DNA from: Rhodospirillales bacterium 69-11
GTDB taxonomy: Bacteria; Pseudomonadota; Alphaproteobacteria; Acetobacterales; Acetobacteraceae
Reading direction: 5' to 3'
Length of the DNA stretch: 45,973 bases
Assembly: GCA_001898425.1 (NCBI GenBank)
Contig: MKTV01000038.1
Location: 175,935 to 221,907, forward strand
A program made the translations under genes and the position numbers. The notes beneath the pieces are model-generated. The model had not been told where the DNA came from. It saw only the letters and a program-made list of their open reading frames with translations, and did not search any database. This document shows positions 1 to 8,039 of the stretch, piece after piece (positions within the stretch are counted from its first letter, which is position 1; every line of letters starts with the position of its first letter).

Positions 1-1781
1 TGAGGCGCGGGAAGGCCGGCAAAGGCGGGGCGGAACCGCGCGGTCCCGTCGAAGACGAGGCGCACCGGCCGGGACGGCGCCCATCCGTGCAGCGCGAACC
101 GCCCCTCGGCGTCGGTCGTCACCGCCGCCACGTCGCGGAAATCGCCGTGATCCACCAGGGAGCTGCGGGCCAGCCCCTTGCCCTCGGCATCCAGCCAGAT
201 GATCGACACCGTCCCGGCCATGCCGGCGGGCGTCACCGATCCCAGCGCCACGCGCAAGGTCGCCTGGGCGCCTGGCGTCACCCGGAACTTCTCCGAGTTC
301 AGCATCAGCTCCTGGTCCGGCCGCGTGACGATGCGCGCCAGCAGCGCACCGTCCCGGTCGGAGAGGGCGACGTGCGGCCGCTTCGCCTCCTGCCGCGCCT
401 GCCTCGCCTGCCGCGCCAGGGCGGCAGCCGGGTCGAAGCGCTGCTCCACGGCACCGCCGCCCGTCTCGCGGTAGGTCAGGGGACCGAGGACGACGTCGTT
501 GGCGATCGGGGTGCAGCCGCATTCCATGTTGATGCGCACCGCCAGCAGCGCCATCGCGGCGTTCGGCGGCACGGGGCCCGTCCAGACCCGCACCGGCACG
601 GGGTCCCGCGGCTCGAACCCCGCCGCGACCTCCACGCGCGCATGCGCGATCCCGGCGCCGTCCGCGTCCACCAGCCGGCCGTCGAGCCGGTCACCCGCCT
701 GGGTGAGGACGATGCGCGTGCGGGTCAGCCGGTATTGCGCGACCGGATAGGTCATCGCGGACGGGGAGGTTTCCGGCAGCACATGGGTCGGCACCTTGTT
801 CCAGCCCGCGAAGACCGCCTGGGCGGGGCGGACGCCCAGCGTTCCCTCGATCGTCGCGAAGTTCCGGATGGCGTGCGCGGTCCAGGCCTCGCCCGTGGAG
901 TCGAGCGAGTCGCCATTGTAGATGATGCCCAGCCGCATCCCGAGCGCCGCGGTGAGATCGCGCCAGCGGCGGAGGTGGTCGGGCCAGGTCGGATCGGGCC
1001 ATGCCATGTCGAGCTGCACGATCTCGAGCTTGCGGCCGATGGCGGCCTCGAACCCGGCCTTGAAGCGGCGGAACCGGTCGGCGAAGTCCGGTCGCTCGAT
1101 CATGCCGCTGCTCTCGACGTCGATCAGCGTCACGTCGGGGTACTGGTCCAGGATCGCGCGCGCGGCGGCGGCCACCCGGTCCACGATCTGCGGCACGTCG
1201 TACCGGCAGCCGCGTGGGCCGTCGTAGTAGTGGCCGAAGGTCAGCGCCCCATCCATCGTGACGTAGCGGAGCGGCACGTCCGCCGCCTTCAGGTTGCGGG
1301 CGATCCGTGGCGCCGAACGGGGATCGTCGAACCCCTCGACGCCGGTGCCGCAGGTCGGGTCCGGATCGCGGGTGACCGGCTGGATGCCGACCGAGACCGC
1401 GATCCCGTGCCGCGCCAGGGCGACGGCGCGGCTGCGCAGTTCCTCGGGCGGGTAGTACATCACGTAGGTCCCGTCGAACTGGAAGACCCTGGTGATCGCG
1501 CGTGCCTCGGGCCAGGGCGCATCGGGGCTGAACAGCTCCGCCCAGTCGGGAAATCCGTGGAGGCGTGGGTGCGGCGAGGGCGGTGCGAACCAGACCTCCT
1601 GCGCGCGGGCGGGCAGGGCGCCTGCGACAGCCACGGACAGCGCGCCTGCGAGGACCGCCGGCCGTGCACCGGCGATCGCCGCCGGCAGAGCGCGGACGGG
1701 CGCGGCCGCCAGGAGTGCGCGCAGGGGTGCGGCCAGAGGGGCGACCAGGGTTGCGGCCAGGCCGCGAAGGCGAAGCGCCAT
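1..1781 (-). CDS. Exported protein of unknown function, TIM-barrel-like N-terminal half (3' end outside window)
   Basis: The minus-strand frame from the ATG at 1781 stays open to the window edge (593 codons), so the C-terminus is missing. The first ~60 residues are Ala/Leu/Arg-rich and end in ALPARAQ, a plausible signal-peptidase site, although the leader is unusually long and the real start could be internal. The mature part has alternating hydrophobic strands and helices with repeated Asp/Glu/His/Tyr clusters (VTMDGALTFGHYYDG, LIDVES, LGIIYNGDS), which suggest a glycosidase-like barrel, then beta-rich segments resembling carbohydrate-binding or Ig-like modules. I do not recognise the family, and enzymatic function is inference only. 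It lies 28 bp downstream of the hddA-like kinase on the same strand, so a role in surface glycan metabolism is possible. Confidence 0.7.
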   Translation of the reverse strand, partial: MALRLRGLAATLVAPLAAPLRALLAAAPVRALPAAIAGARPAVLAGALSVAVAGALPARAQEVWFAPPSPHPRLHGFPDWAELFSPDAPWPEARAITRVFQFDGTYVMYYPPEELRSRAVALARHGIAVSVGIQPVTRDPDPTCGTGVEGFDDPRSAPRIARNLKAADVPLRYVTMDGALTFGHYYDGPRGCRYDVPQIVDRVAAAARAILDQYPDVTLIDVESSGMIERPDFADRFRRFKAGFEAAIGRKLEIVQLDMAWPDPTWPDHLRRWRDLTAALGMRLGIIYNGDSLDSTGEAWTAHAIRNFATIEGTLGVRPAQAVFAGWNKVPTHVLPETSPSAMTYPVAQYRLTRTRIVLTQAGDRLDGRLVDADGAGIAHARVEVAAGFEPRDPVPVRVWTGPVPPNAAMALLAVRINMECGCTPIANDVVLGPLTYRETGGGAVEQRFDPAAALARQARQARQEAKRPHVALSDRDGALLARIVTRPDQELMLNSEKFRVTPGAQATLRVALGSVTPAGMAGTVSIIWLDAEGKGLARSSLVDHGDFRDVAAVTTDAEGRFALHGWAPSRPVRLVFDGTARFRPAFAGLPAP

Positions 1782-1809
1782 GTCCCGCCGGCGACGGGTG
1801 CGCACCCGC

Positions 1810-2844
1810 TCAGCCATTCTCGTTGACGTAGACGACATGGCTCCCGTTGCGCTCGAGCCGGATCGGCACGCCGTGCAGGTCGCCCACCGCCGCATCGATC
1901 GCCGCCCGCCGTTCGGGTGGTGCGATGATCAGCAGGAACCCGCCGCCGCCGGCCCCGATGATCTTGCCGCCCCAGGCGCCGGCGGCCCGCGCCCGCTCAT
2001 ACACGCCGTCGATCTCCGGGCGCGACACCTCATTCGCCAGGGAGCGCTTCAAGGTCCAGGACCGGTGCAGCAACTCGCCCCAGCGGCGCAGCGTGCCCTC
2101 GGGCGAGGTCGTGCCGCGCAGCACGTGCAACGCCTCCTCCGCCAGCTCGCGCGTCTCGTCCAACACCCGCTCCTTCTCGCGGATGTTGTCGGTCGAGAAC
2201 GAGACCTGCTGCACGGCGGCGGAGGATCGCTGCAGGGCGGTGAAATACAGCCAGCAGGACCGCTCGATCGCGTCGCGCAGCGGGCCGCCGATCGCGAGCG
2301 GGGAGATCTCGAACGTGTTCTCCTGGAACCGGACCAGGTTGAACCCCCCGAAAGCGGACAGGATCTGGTCCTGCCAGCCGCCCACCTCCTGCATCCGGGT
2401 GCGCTCGATGTGGATCGCGCGGCGGGCGAGTTCCTGCGGCGGCAGATAGAGCCCGTTCAGCGCGTGCAGCGCGTTCACCATGCCGACCGCGAAGGCCGAG
2501 GAGGAGCCGATGCCGGAGGCCGCGGGCAGGTCGGCGTAGGAATGCAGGTCGACGAAGTCGTCCCGCAGCAGGGAGCGGTATTCCGCCAGCGTCTCCCGCG
2601 CGATGTCGTGGCGGATCTCCTCGATCCGGTCGACCTGTTCCAGCATCGAGTAGGAGATGCGGAAGCGCTTCTGCAGCAGCCGCGGCAGGCTGTTCAGCGC
2701 GACGTAGGAGTACTGGCGGATCGCCGATCCGATCACCAGCCCGCCGCGCCGGTTGAAGTAGCCGGGCACGTCGGTGCCGCCACCGAAGAAGCTGACGCGG
2801 AACGGCGTGGCCGTGATGACGCTGGTCAGGGTCCGGGTCGACAT
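1810..2844 (-). CDS. hddA: GHMP-family sugar kinase, D-glycero-D-manno-heptose 7-phosphate kinase-like
   Basis: A 344-aa cytosolic kinase. The GHMP ATP-binding loop PAASGIGSSSA lies at about residues 107-117 and the C-terminal glycine-rich motif GKIIGAGGGGFLL at about 293-305. The N-terminus ATPFRVSFFGGGTD is the substrate-side motif typical of HddA and related dehydratase-linked heptose kinases. HddA phosphorylates the anomeric carbon of D-glycero-alpha-D-manno-heptose 7-phosphate on the way to GDP-heptose for S-layer, capsule or O-antigen glycans. Partner genes (gmhA, gmhB, hddC) are not in the window; they may lie to the left. The length is normal for the family. An L-fucose kinase-like or other GHMP sugar specificity cannot be excluded. 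Probably cotranscribed with the exported protein 28 bp downstream. Confidence 0.85.
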   Translation of the reverse strand: MSTRTLTSVITATPFRVSFFGGGTDVPGYFNRRGGLVIGSAIRQYSYVALNSLPRLLQKRFRISYSMLEQVDRIEEIRHDIARETLAEYRSLLRDDFVDLHSYADLPAASGIGSSSAFAVGMVNALHALNGLYLPPQELARRAIHIERTRMQEVGGWQDQILSAFGGFNLVRFQENTFEISPLAIGGPLRDAIERSCWLYFTALQRSSAAVQQVSFSTDNIREKERVLDETRELAEEALHVLRGTTSPEGTLRRWGELLHRSWTLKRSLANEVSRPEIDGVYERARAAGAWGGKIIGAGGGGFLLIIAPPERRAAIDAAVGDLHGVPIRLERNGSHVVYVNENG

Positions 2845-2936
2845 GCGCCGCGCGTGGTCCTCGGGAAAACGTGAGGGTTTGGGTTACCGCGCGGGACTCG
2901 GGCGCCACAAGCGGATTCGCGCCGAACCCTCCCGTG

Positions 2937-4031
2937 TCATGGCCCCCGCAGAGCGGCCATCCGGGGCGTCCCGTGCCCTCGATCCGCCGGCGCCGCCGCG
3001 GGCCACACGAGCGCCTCCGCCGCGCGGCAGATCGCGCGCCATTGCGGCGCCAGGAAATCGTGCGCGTTCTCACCCGGCGCGAACCGTTCGACATAGCCGA
3101 CCAGGAACCCCGGCGCGCGCCGCTCGACCGTTCCCGGCGCGTGGGCCGCATCGGCCTGCAGCACGAACAGCAGCTCGTTCGGACCCCAGCGGCGCAGCGA
3201 GGGCACCAGCGCGTACGCCTCCTCCTCGGTCTCGATCCCCCGGCTGCTGCGCACGAAGATCTTGTGCCCGCCGGCGAGATCCTCGGTCAGCTTGCGCACC
3301 AGGAAGGGCACGCGCCTGACCTCCCGCGCATGCACCTCCTCCGCGCTCATGTCCCTGGTGAGCACCCAGGCGTGGTAGTGCAGGCCGTACACCCGGTCGC
3401 TGACCATGTACTCGTCCTTGGACACCTCGACCGTCAGCGCCTCGGGCGCACCGATCCCGGCGAACCCCCCATCGAGCGCGAGCAGCAGGCGGCGGAGGTC
3501 CGTGCTGGCGAAGCGCATGAGGCCGATCGGTTCGGCGCCGTATGCGCGCTGGACGAGGCCGAACTCGCAGTTCTCGCCCAGGCTCTCGAACCGCAGCATC
3601 AGCGCGCGGTCGGACCCGTCGTCGTCGGCCGGCGGCGGCGGGGCGGCGGGATGGTCGGGCTGCAACGCGGCGAAGCGGAGGTTGACCGGCCCGTCCCCGG
3701 CCAGGAAGGTCAGCACGAGGCCCTCCGGCGTTCCCGCCAGCTCCGCGGGCAGGCGGATCGCCCGCGTGGTCGGCCCGGTCACGTGGTAGCGCCCCAGCAC
3801 GCGCTCCCCGGCCATGACGGTCAGTCCGCGCCGCGATGGCGCGGCCGGGGCCCGCAGCCCCAGCACGAGATAGGCCGAACCGGAGGGAGGGGCTGGGATC
3901 CGCAACCGCGCCTGGCCGTCCTTCATCCAGACCTCGGTGTCCTCGGGCCGGCCCCAGCCCTCGATCAGGGCGAAGCAGGCCGGCGGCTCCTGCTGGCCGG
4001 GATGGAACGTGATCCGCTCGACTGCCGTCAT
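2937..4031 (-). CDS. Uncharacterised protein with SLGENCEFG motif
   Basis: A 364-aa protein starting at the ATG at 4031 (MTAVERITFHPG); a longer reading to 4166 would run into the divergent gene starting at 4114. Residues 1-130 look like a beta-rich accessory domain, followed by a Pro/Ala linker and an Asp-rich spacer. The second half begins with LMLRFESLGENCEFGLVQR and AEPIGLMRFAST. This SLGxNC...G pattern followed by a short PxGLxRF/W segment resembles the DUF1796 putative cysteine-peptidase-like family; that similarity is my inference from the motif. Such proteins often sit in glycan loci, and here hddA follows 92 bp downstream. No signal peptide or membrane segment is visible. Its stop codon lies within a GTGTCATGGCC-type dispersed repeat also found at the right end of the window. 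Confidence 0.7.
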   Translation of the reverse strand: MTAVERITFHPGQQEPPACFALIEGWGRPEDTEVWMKDGQARLRIPAPPSGSAYLVLGLRAPAAPSRRGLTVMAGERVLGRYHVTGPTTRAIRLPAELAGTPEGLVLTFLAGDGPVNLRFAALQPDHPAAPPPPADDDGSDRALMLRFESLGENCEFGLVQRAYGAEPIGLMRFASTDLRRLLLALDGGFAGIGAPEALTVEVSKDEYMVSDRVYGLHYHAWVLTRDMSAEEVHAREVRRVPFLVRKLTEDLAGGHKIFVRSSRGIETEEEAYALVPSLRRWGPNELLFVLQADAAHAPGTVERRAPGFLVGYVERFAPGENAHDFLAPQWRAICRAAEALVWPAAAPADRGHGTPRMAALRGP

Positions 4032-4113
4032 CCGATGCCCCGATGAAATCCGTATCGCATTTAGAGGATCGGCGACGCCGGATGCCATGCTCCGCTGCGC
4101 AGGAGGGACACGC

Positions 4114-4659
4114 ATGACGGTCTGGTTCACCGCCGATACGCATTTCGGGCATGCCGGCGCGCGCACGCTCTACCGCCGTCCGTTTCCCACCACCGCCGAG
4201 ATGGACGCGGCGATGGCGGCGCGCTGGAACGAGGTCGTCGGGCCCGGGGACACCGTCTGGCACCTGGGCGACTTCGCGCTGCGCATGACGCCGGAGGCCG
4301 CGGGCGCGCTGCTCGATGGCCTGCACGGCCGGAAGCACCTGGTCACCGGCAACAACGATCCACCCGCCATCGCGGCCCTGCCGGGATGGGCCAGCGTGCA
4401 GGCCTATGCGGAGCTGGAGCTGGACGACGTGCGGCTGGTGCTGTGCCACTACGCCTTCCGCACCTGGAACGGCATGGCGAAGGGGGCGCTGAACCTGCAC
4501 GGGCACAGCCACGGCCGGCTCCGTCCGCTGCCGCGGCAGGTGGATGTCGGCGTGGACGTCTGGGACTTCCGGCCCGTCACGCTGGCGACCCTCCGCACCG
4601 CCGTCGCCCCGCGGCGCGCGGCGCGAATGGTCCGGGGCGGGACCGATCATCCGGACTGA
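4114..4659 (+). CDS. Calcineurin-like metallophosphoesterase
   Basis: A 181-aa protein. The start is fixed by an almost perfect Shine-Dalgarno (aggaggga, 4101-4108) six bases before the ATG. The metallophosphoesterase ligand motifs are in order: DTHFGH (Asp8, His10, His13), GDF (Asp53), GNND (80-82), CHY (His112) and HGHSH (129-133). The set is complete, so an active dinuclear-metal phosphoesterase is expected. Proteins of this short, stand-alone type are cytosolic; the substrate (nucleotide, phosphodiester or protein phosphate) cannot be told from sequence. The gene is divergent from the SLGENCEFG gene, with 82 bp between starts, and is followed 57 bp later by the molybdoenzyme gene on the same strand. 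Confidence 0.88.
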   Translation: MTVWFTADTHFGHAGARTLYRRPFPTTAEMDAAMAARWNEVVGPGDTVWHLGDFALRMTPEAAGALLDGLHGRKHLVTGNNDPPAIAALPGWASVQAYAELELDDVRLVLCHYAFRTWNGMAKGALNLHGHSHGRLRPLPRQVDVGVDVWDFRPVTLATLRTAVAPRRAARMVRGGTDHPD

Positions 4660-4716
4660 TCGCCACGCGTGCGGCTGGGGCACATGGAACGATCACCTGT
4701 TCCGCCGGAGGCCACG

Positions 4717-6747
4717 ATGCACACCGTCCGCACCGTTTGCGCGCATGATTGCCCCGACATGTGCTCCCTGCTGGTGCACGTGGACCAGGGCCGCGTCGTG
4801 AAGGTGGAGGGTGACCCCGGCCAGCCATTCACCGCCGGGTTCGCCTGCGGCAAGGTCAACCGCGACGGCGACCTGGTGCACTCGCCCGACCGGCTCGCCA
4901 CGCCGCTGCGCCGCACCGGCCCCAAGGGCAGCGGGCAGTTCGCGCCGATTACCTGGGACGAGGCGCTGGACACGATCGAGACCACCTGGAAGCGGATCAT
5001 CGCCGAGTCCGGGCCGGAGGCGATCCTCGGCTACGCCTACTCCGCGCACCAGGGCCTGATGAACCGCGGCCTGACGAACGGCCTGTTCCACGCGCTCGGC
5101 ACCTCCCGCCTGCTGGGCGGGACGGTGTGCGACTCCTGCAGCGAGGCGGCCTGGGAAGCGGCAGTGGGTCCGGTCGGCGGCGCCGATCCCGAATCGCTCG
5201 ACGCCAGCGACCTGGTGGTCTGCTGGGGCGCCGACCTGCACGCCACCAACGTCCATGTCTGGGCCAAGGTGGAGCACGCCCGCAAGCGCGGCGTGAAGCT
5301 CGTGGTGATCGACCCGCGCCGGACCCGCGCCGCCGCCAATGCCGATCTCTACCTCCCCATCCGCATCGGGACCGATTCCGCGCTCGCGCTGGGCGTCATG
5401 CACATCCTGGTGCGCGACGGCCTGGCCGACCGCGCCTATCTCGCGCAGCACACGCTGGGCTTCGAGCGGGTCGAGGCGGAGATCCTGCCGCGCTTCACCC
5501 CCGCCTACGTCGCGGAGGTCACCGGCCTGGCGGTCGCCGACATCGAGTCCTTCGCCGCCTGGTACGGCGCGGCCAAGCGCTCCTTCCTGCGCATCGGCTT
5601 CGGCATGAGCCGCTTCACCCATGGCGGACAGAACCTCCGCACCGTCGCGCTGCTGCCGGGCGTCACCGGCGCCTATGGGCGCTGGGGCGGCGGCGCGCTG
5701 TGCGCCACGGCGTCCGCCTTCGGGCTCAACTACGGCGCGGTGCGCAAGCCCTCCGGCCCGGCACAGGCGCGCACGGTCAACCACCTGAAGCTGGGCGAGG
5801 CGCTGCTGGAGGAGACCGATCCGCCGATCCGCGCCCTGTTCATCGCCGCGAACAATCCGGCCGTGACCAATCCCGACACGGCGAAGATGCGCCGTGCCCT
5901 GGCGCGGGAGGATCTGTTCACCGTCGTGCACGACCCGTTCCTGTCCACCACGGCGCGCTGGGCGGACCTCGTGCTGCCCGCCACGACCTATCTCGAGACC
6001 GAGGACTTCTTCCGCGCCTACGGCACCTACTACATGCAGTGGGCCAACCAGGCGGTTCCCCCGCAAGGCGAGGCCTGGTCGAATTTCCGCCTGACCCAGG
6101 AACTCGCCCGCCGCATGGGCCTGGCCGACCCGGTGTTCCGCATGAGCCAGCGGGAGATCCTGGGCGAACTGTTCCAGGGCGCCACGGGCAAGCTCGCCGA
6201 AATCGACCCGGCGACGCTGCCGGAGGCTGGGCCGGTCTCGATCGCGGACAGCGCCGAGACGTTCCAGGGCCAGGTATTCGGCACGCCGTCCGGCAAGCTC
6301 GAGTTCTACTCCGCGACGCTCGCGGCGCAGGGGCTGCCGGCGCTGCCCGACTGGCAGCCGGACCCGGAAGCGGCGAAGCAGGCCGGGCCCGGCCGCCTGC
6401 AGCTGCTGACCACGCCCGGCTACTTCCAGAGCCACACCGCCTTCACCGGCAACGCCTTCCTGCGCGCCCGCGAAGGCGCGCCCTGCGCGGTGCTGCATCC
6501 GGACGATGCCGCGGCGCGCGGGCTCTCGCACGGCCAGACCGTGCGGCTGTCCAACGATCGCGGGTCGGTGGCGCTGGTGCTCCACGTGCGGGAGGAGGTG
6601 CGGCCGGGCGTCGTGCTGGTCCCCGGCCAGCGCCCGGACGAGGAGGCGGTGGAGGGCACGGTCAACATGCTCTGCGGCGACGGGTTCACCGACATGGGCG
6701 CCGGGGCGACCTACCAGAGCACCTGGCTTGAGGTGCGCGCCGCGTAG
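4717..6747 (+). CDS. Molybdopterin-dependent oxidoreductase with N-terminal 4Fe-4S site
   Basis: A 676-aa protein. The start ATG at 4717 follows a ccggagg ribosome-binding site, and the upstream in-frame codons lack homology-like content. Cys8, Cys12, Cys16 and Cys44 (C-x3-C-x3-C-x27-C) form the 4Fe-4S motif of the DMSO-reductase/formate-dehydrogenase superfamily. The body carries the pterin-binding region (residues about 50-540) with the GGTVCDSCSEAAW segment where the metal ligand is expected, and the C-terminal molybdopterin dinucleotide-binding domain (LHPDDAAARGLSHGQTVRL). No Tat signal is seen, so it is probably cytoplasmic. No electron-transfer subunit or cofactor chaperone gene lies next to it, so it is probably a single-subunit enzyme of the BisC/anaerobic-dehydrogenase group. 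The substrate is unknown. Confidence 0.87.
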   Translation: MHTVRTVCAHDCPDMCSLLVHVDQGRVVKVEGDPGQPFTAGFACGKVNRDGDLVHSPDRLATPLRRTGPKGSGQFAPITWDEALDTIETTWKRIIAESGPEAILGYAYSAHQGLMNRGLTNGLFHALGTSRLLGGTVCDSCSEAAWEAAVGPVGGADPESLDASDLVVCWGADLHATNVHVWAKVEHARKRGVKLVVIDPRRTRAAANADLYLPIRIGTDSALALGVMHILVRDGLADRAYLAQHTLGFERVEAEILPRFTPAYVAEVTGLAVADIESFAAWYGAAKRSFLRIGFGMSRFTHGGQNLRTVALLPGVTGAYGRWGGGALCATASAFGLNYGAVRKPSGPAQARTVNHLKLGEALLEETDPPIRALFIAANNPAVTNPDTAKMRRALAREDLFTVVHDPFLSTTARWADLVLPATTYLETEDFFRAYGTYYMQWANQAVPPQGEAWSNFRLTQELARRMGLADPVFRMSQREILGELFQGATGKLAEIDPATLPEAGPVSIADSAETFQGQVFGTPSGKLEFYSATLAAQGLPALPDWQPDPEAAKQAGPGRLQLLTTPGYFQSHTAFTGNAFLRAREGAPCAVLHPDDAAARGLSHGQTVRLSNDRGSVALVLHVREEVRPGVVLVPGQRPDEEAVEGTVNMLCGDGFTDMGAGATYQSTWLEVRAA

Positions 6748-6768
6748 CCCACCGCCCCAGTGTCGTGG

Positions 6769-6786
6769 GGCCGGCGAAAACCGGCC
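6769..6786 (+). terminator. Hairpin after molybdoenzyme gene, possible terminator
   Basis: GGCCGG-cgaaaa-CCGGCC forms a perfect 6-bp GC stem 21 bases after the stop codon. There is no T-run, so Rho-independent termination is uncertain. It may instead be part of the dispersed intergenic repeat that continues to about 6875. Confidence 0.35.
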
Positions 6787-6878
6787 ATCCGCGAGCTTCC
6801 TTCGGACCCGCGGCGGAGTCGTGGTTCGTCGCGACGAGCGCGAGAATGACGGTCGGGGCGCGTGGGGGTTCGCGTTCA

Positions 6879-7206
6879 CCACGGAGGAAGAACGAGGACC
6901 ACGGAGGGCCACGGAGTCGCTCTCGGCTGGTGAGTGCTTCCCGGCCGCGCCAGCCTGCCGCGCGAAGCGCCTTTGATTTCAATGGAAACCGAGTGGTGCC
7001 GCGGTCCGTGCGTAGACCGGGCGGATCGGTGGTCCTCGATCGGCATGGGGCCGCGGTGCTCTCCCGGCGAACGCCCGGCCATGGAGACGGTGTGGGCGGT
7101 CGGCGTGTCGTCGGCCCGATCACGTCACCGATCGGCCTGCGCGCACGGGGGACCGATGGTCCGGACCGCTCCGTGGCCCTCCGTGGCCCTCGTCCTTCCT
7201 CCGTGG
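6879..7206. repeat. 328-bp unit bounded by 38-bp inverted repeats
   Basis: The left arm 6879-6916 and the reverse complement of the right arm 7169-7206 match at 36 of 38 positions (differences at arm positions 13 and 20). Each arm is itself built of CCACGGAGG-type 9-10-bp direct repeats. The 252 bp between the arms holds no gene. No clear target-site duplication flanks it. It could be a MITE-like element or two inverted copies of a dispersed intergenic repeat. Confidence 0.8.
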
Positions 7207-7265
7207 TTTATCCGAACGCCTCCAGGCGATCTGGACGACACGCGTGACACCCAAACGCCGCCGCT

Positions 7266-8039
7266 CTACGCGGCCTTCTTCGCGTGATGCGAGTGCAGCC
7301 GCGCCGACAGCTCCCGGCGGATCTCGTTGAACTCCGGAGACGCGACGTCGCGCGGGCGCGGCAGCGTGATGCGGTGCTCGCTCGCGATGCGGCCGGGCGA
7401 GGGTTCCATCACCACCACCCGGTCGGCGAGGTAGATCGCCTCCTCGATCGCATGCGTGACGAACAGCACCGTCAGCCCCGTGCGCGCCCAGAGCTCCAGC
7501 AGGTCCTCCTGCAGCCGCTCACGCGTCATCGCGTCCAGCGCACCGAACGGCTCGTCCATCAGCACGAGCTCCGCATCGTTCGCCAGCACGCGCGCGATCG
7601 CCACGCGCTGCTTCATCCCGCCCGAAAGCTGGTGCGGGTATACGTCGGCGAACTTGGTCAGCCCGACCAGCGCCATGAAGCGCTGCGCCGTATCGCGGAT
7701 CTCGGCTTTCGGCCGCCCGCGCGAGGCGGGCCCGAAGCCGATGTTCTCCCGCACGGTCAGCCACGGGAACAGGCCGTAATCCTGGAACACCATGCCGCGG
7801 TCCGGCCCCGGACCGGGGATCGGCTTGTTCCACATCAGCGCCTCGCCGCTGGTCGGGCGCTCGAACCCGGCCACGATCCGCAGCAAGGTCGACTTGCCGC
7901 AGCCCGAGGCGCCGATCAGGCAGACGAACTCGCCCTTCTGCACGGTCAGCGTGGCGTCGCGCAGCGCGGCGATCTCGCCCCCGCCGACGGTGAACACCTT
8001 GGAGACGTTCTGGACGTCCACGATCGGCAGCCTAGACAT
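7266..8039 (-). CDS. ABC transporter ATP-binding protein, NitT/TauT/SsuB family
   Basis: A 257-aa ATPase of a nitrate/sulfonate/taurine-type importer. Walker A GASGCGKST is at residues 43-51, the Q-loop in VFQDYGLFPW, the signature LSGGMKQR at about 138-145, Walker B LVLMDEPFGALD, and the switch His in FVTHAIEEA. All catalytic residues are present. Its ATG lies inside the end of the permease gene (8-bp overlap, permease stop TAG at 8034-8032), which implies translational coupling. It is the last gene of the allophanate hydrolase-importer operon. In this context the imported compound is probably a nitrogen source that yields allophanate or urea; the family alone does not identify the substrate. 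Confidence 0.9.
   Translation of the reverse strand: MSRLPIVDVQNVSKVFTVGGGEIAALRDATLTVQKGEFVCLIGASGCGKSTLLRIVAGFERPTSGEALMWNKPIPGPGPDRGMVFQDYGLFPWLTVRENIGFGPASRGRPKAEIRDTAQRFMALVGLTKFADVYPHQLSGGMKQRVAIARVLANDAELVLMDEPFGALDAMTRERLQEDLLELWARTGLTVLFVTHAIEEAIYLADRVVVMEPSPGRIASEHRITLPRPRDVASPEFNEIRRELSARLHSHHAKKAA

Larger units (their letters stand above)
6748..7265. other. Non-coding stretch between molybdoenzyme and ABC transporter operon
   Basis: 518 bp with no credible gene on either strand; the open frames lack start context and any recognisable protein pattern. It contains a hairpin just after the molybdoenzyme gene (6769-6786), a segment that looks like a dispersed intergenic repeat (about 6764-6875) and a 328-bp unit bounded by 38-bp inverted repeats (6879-7206). 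The two flanking genes converge here, so no promoter is required. Confidence 0.7.

Noticed and set aside
87-1826. Long plus-strand open frame (579 codons)
   Set aside because: Arg/Gly/His/Pro-rich shadow of the minus-strand exported protein; no protein pattern, typical of antisense frames in GC-rich DNA.
6748-7265. Frames of 60-160 codons in the inverted-repeat stretch
   Set aside because: They read through the repeat arms, lack start signals and show no domain pattern.
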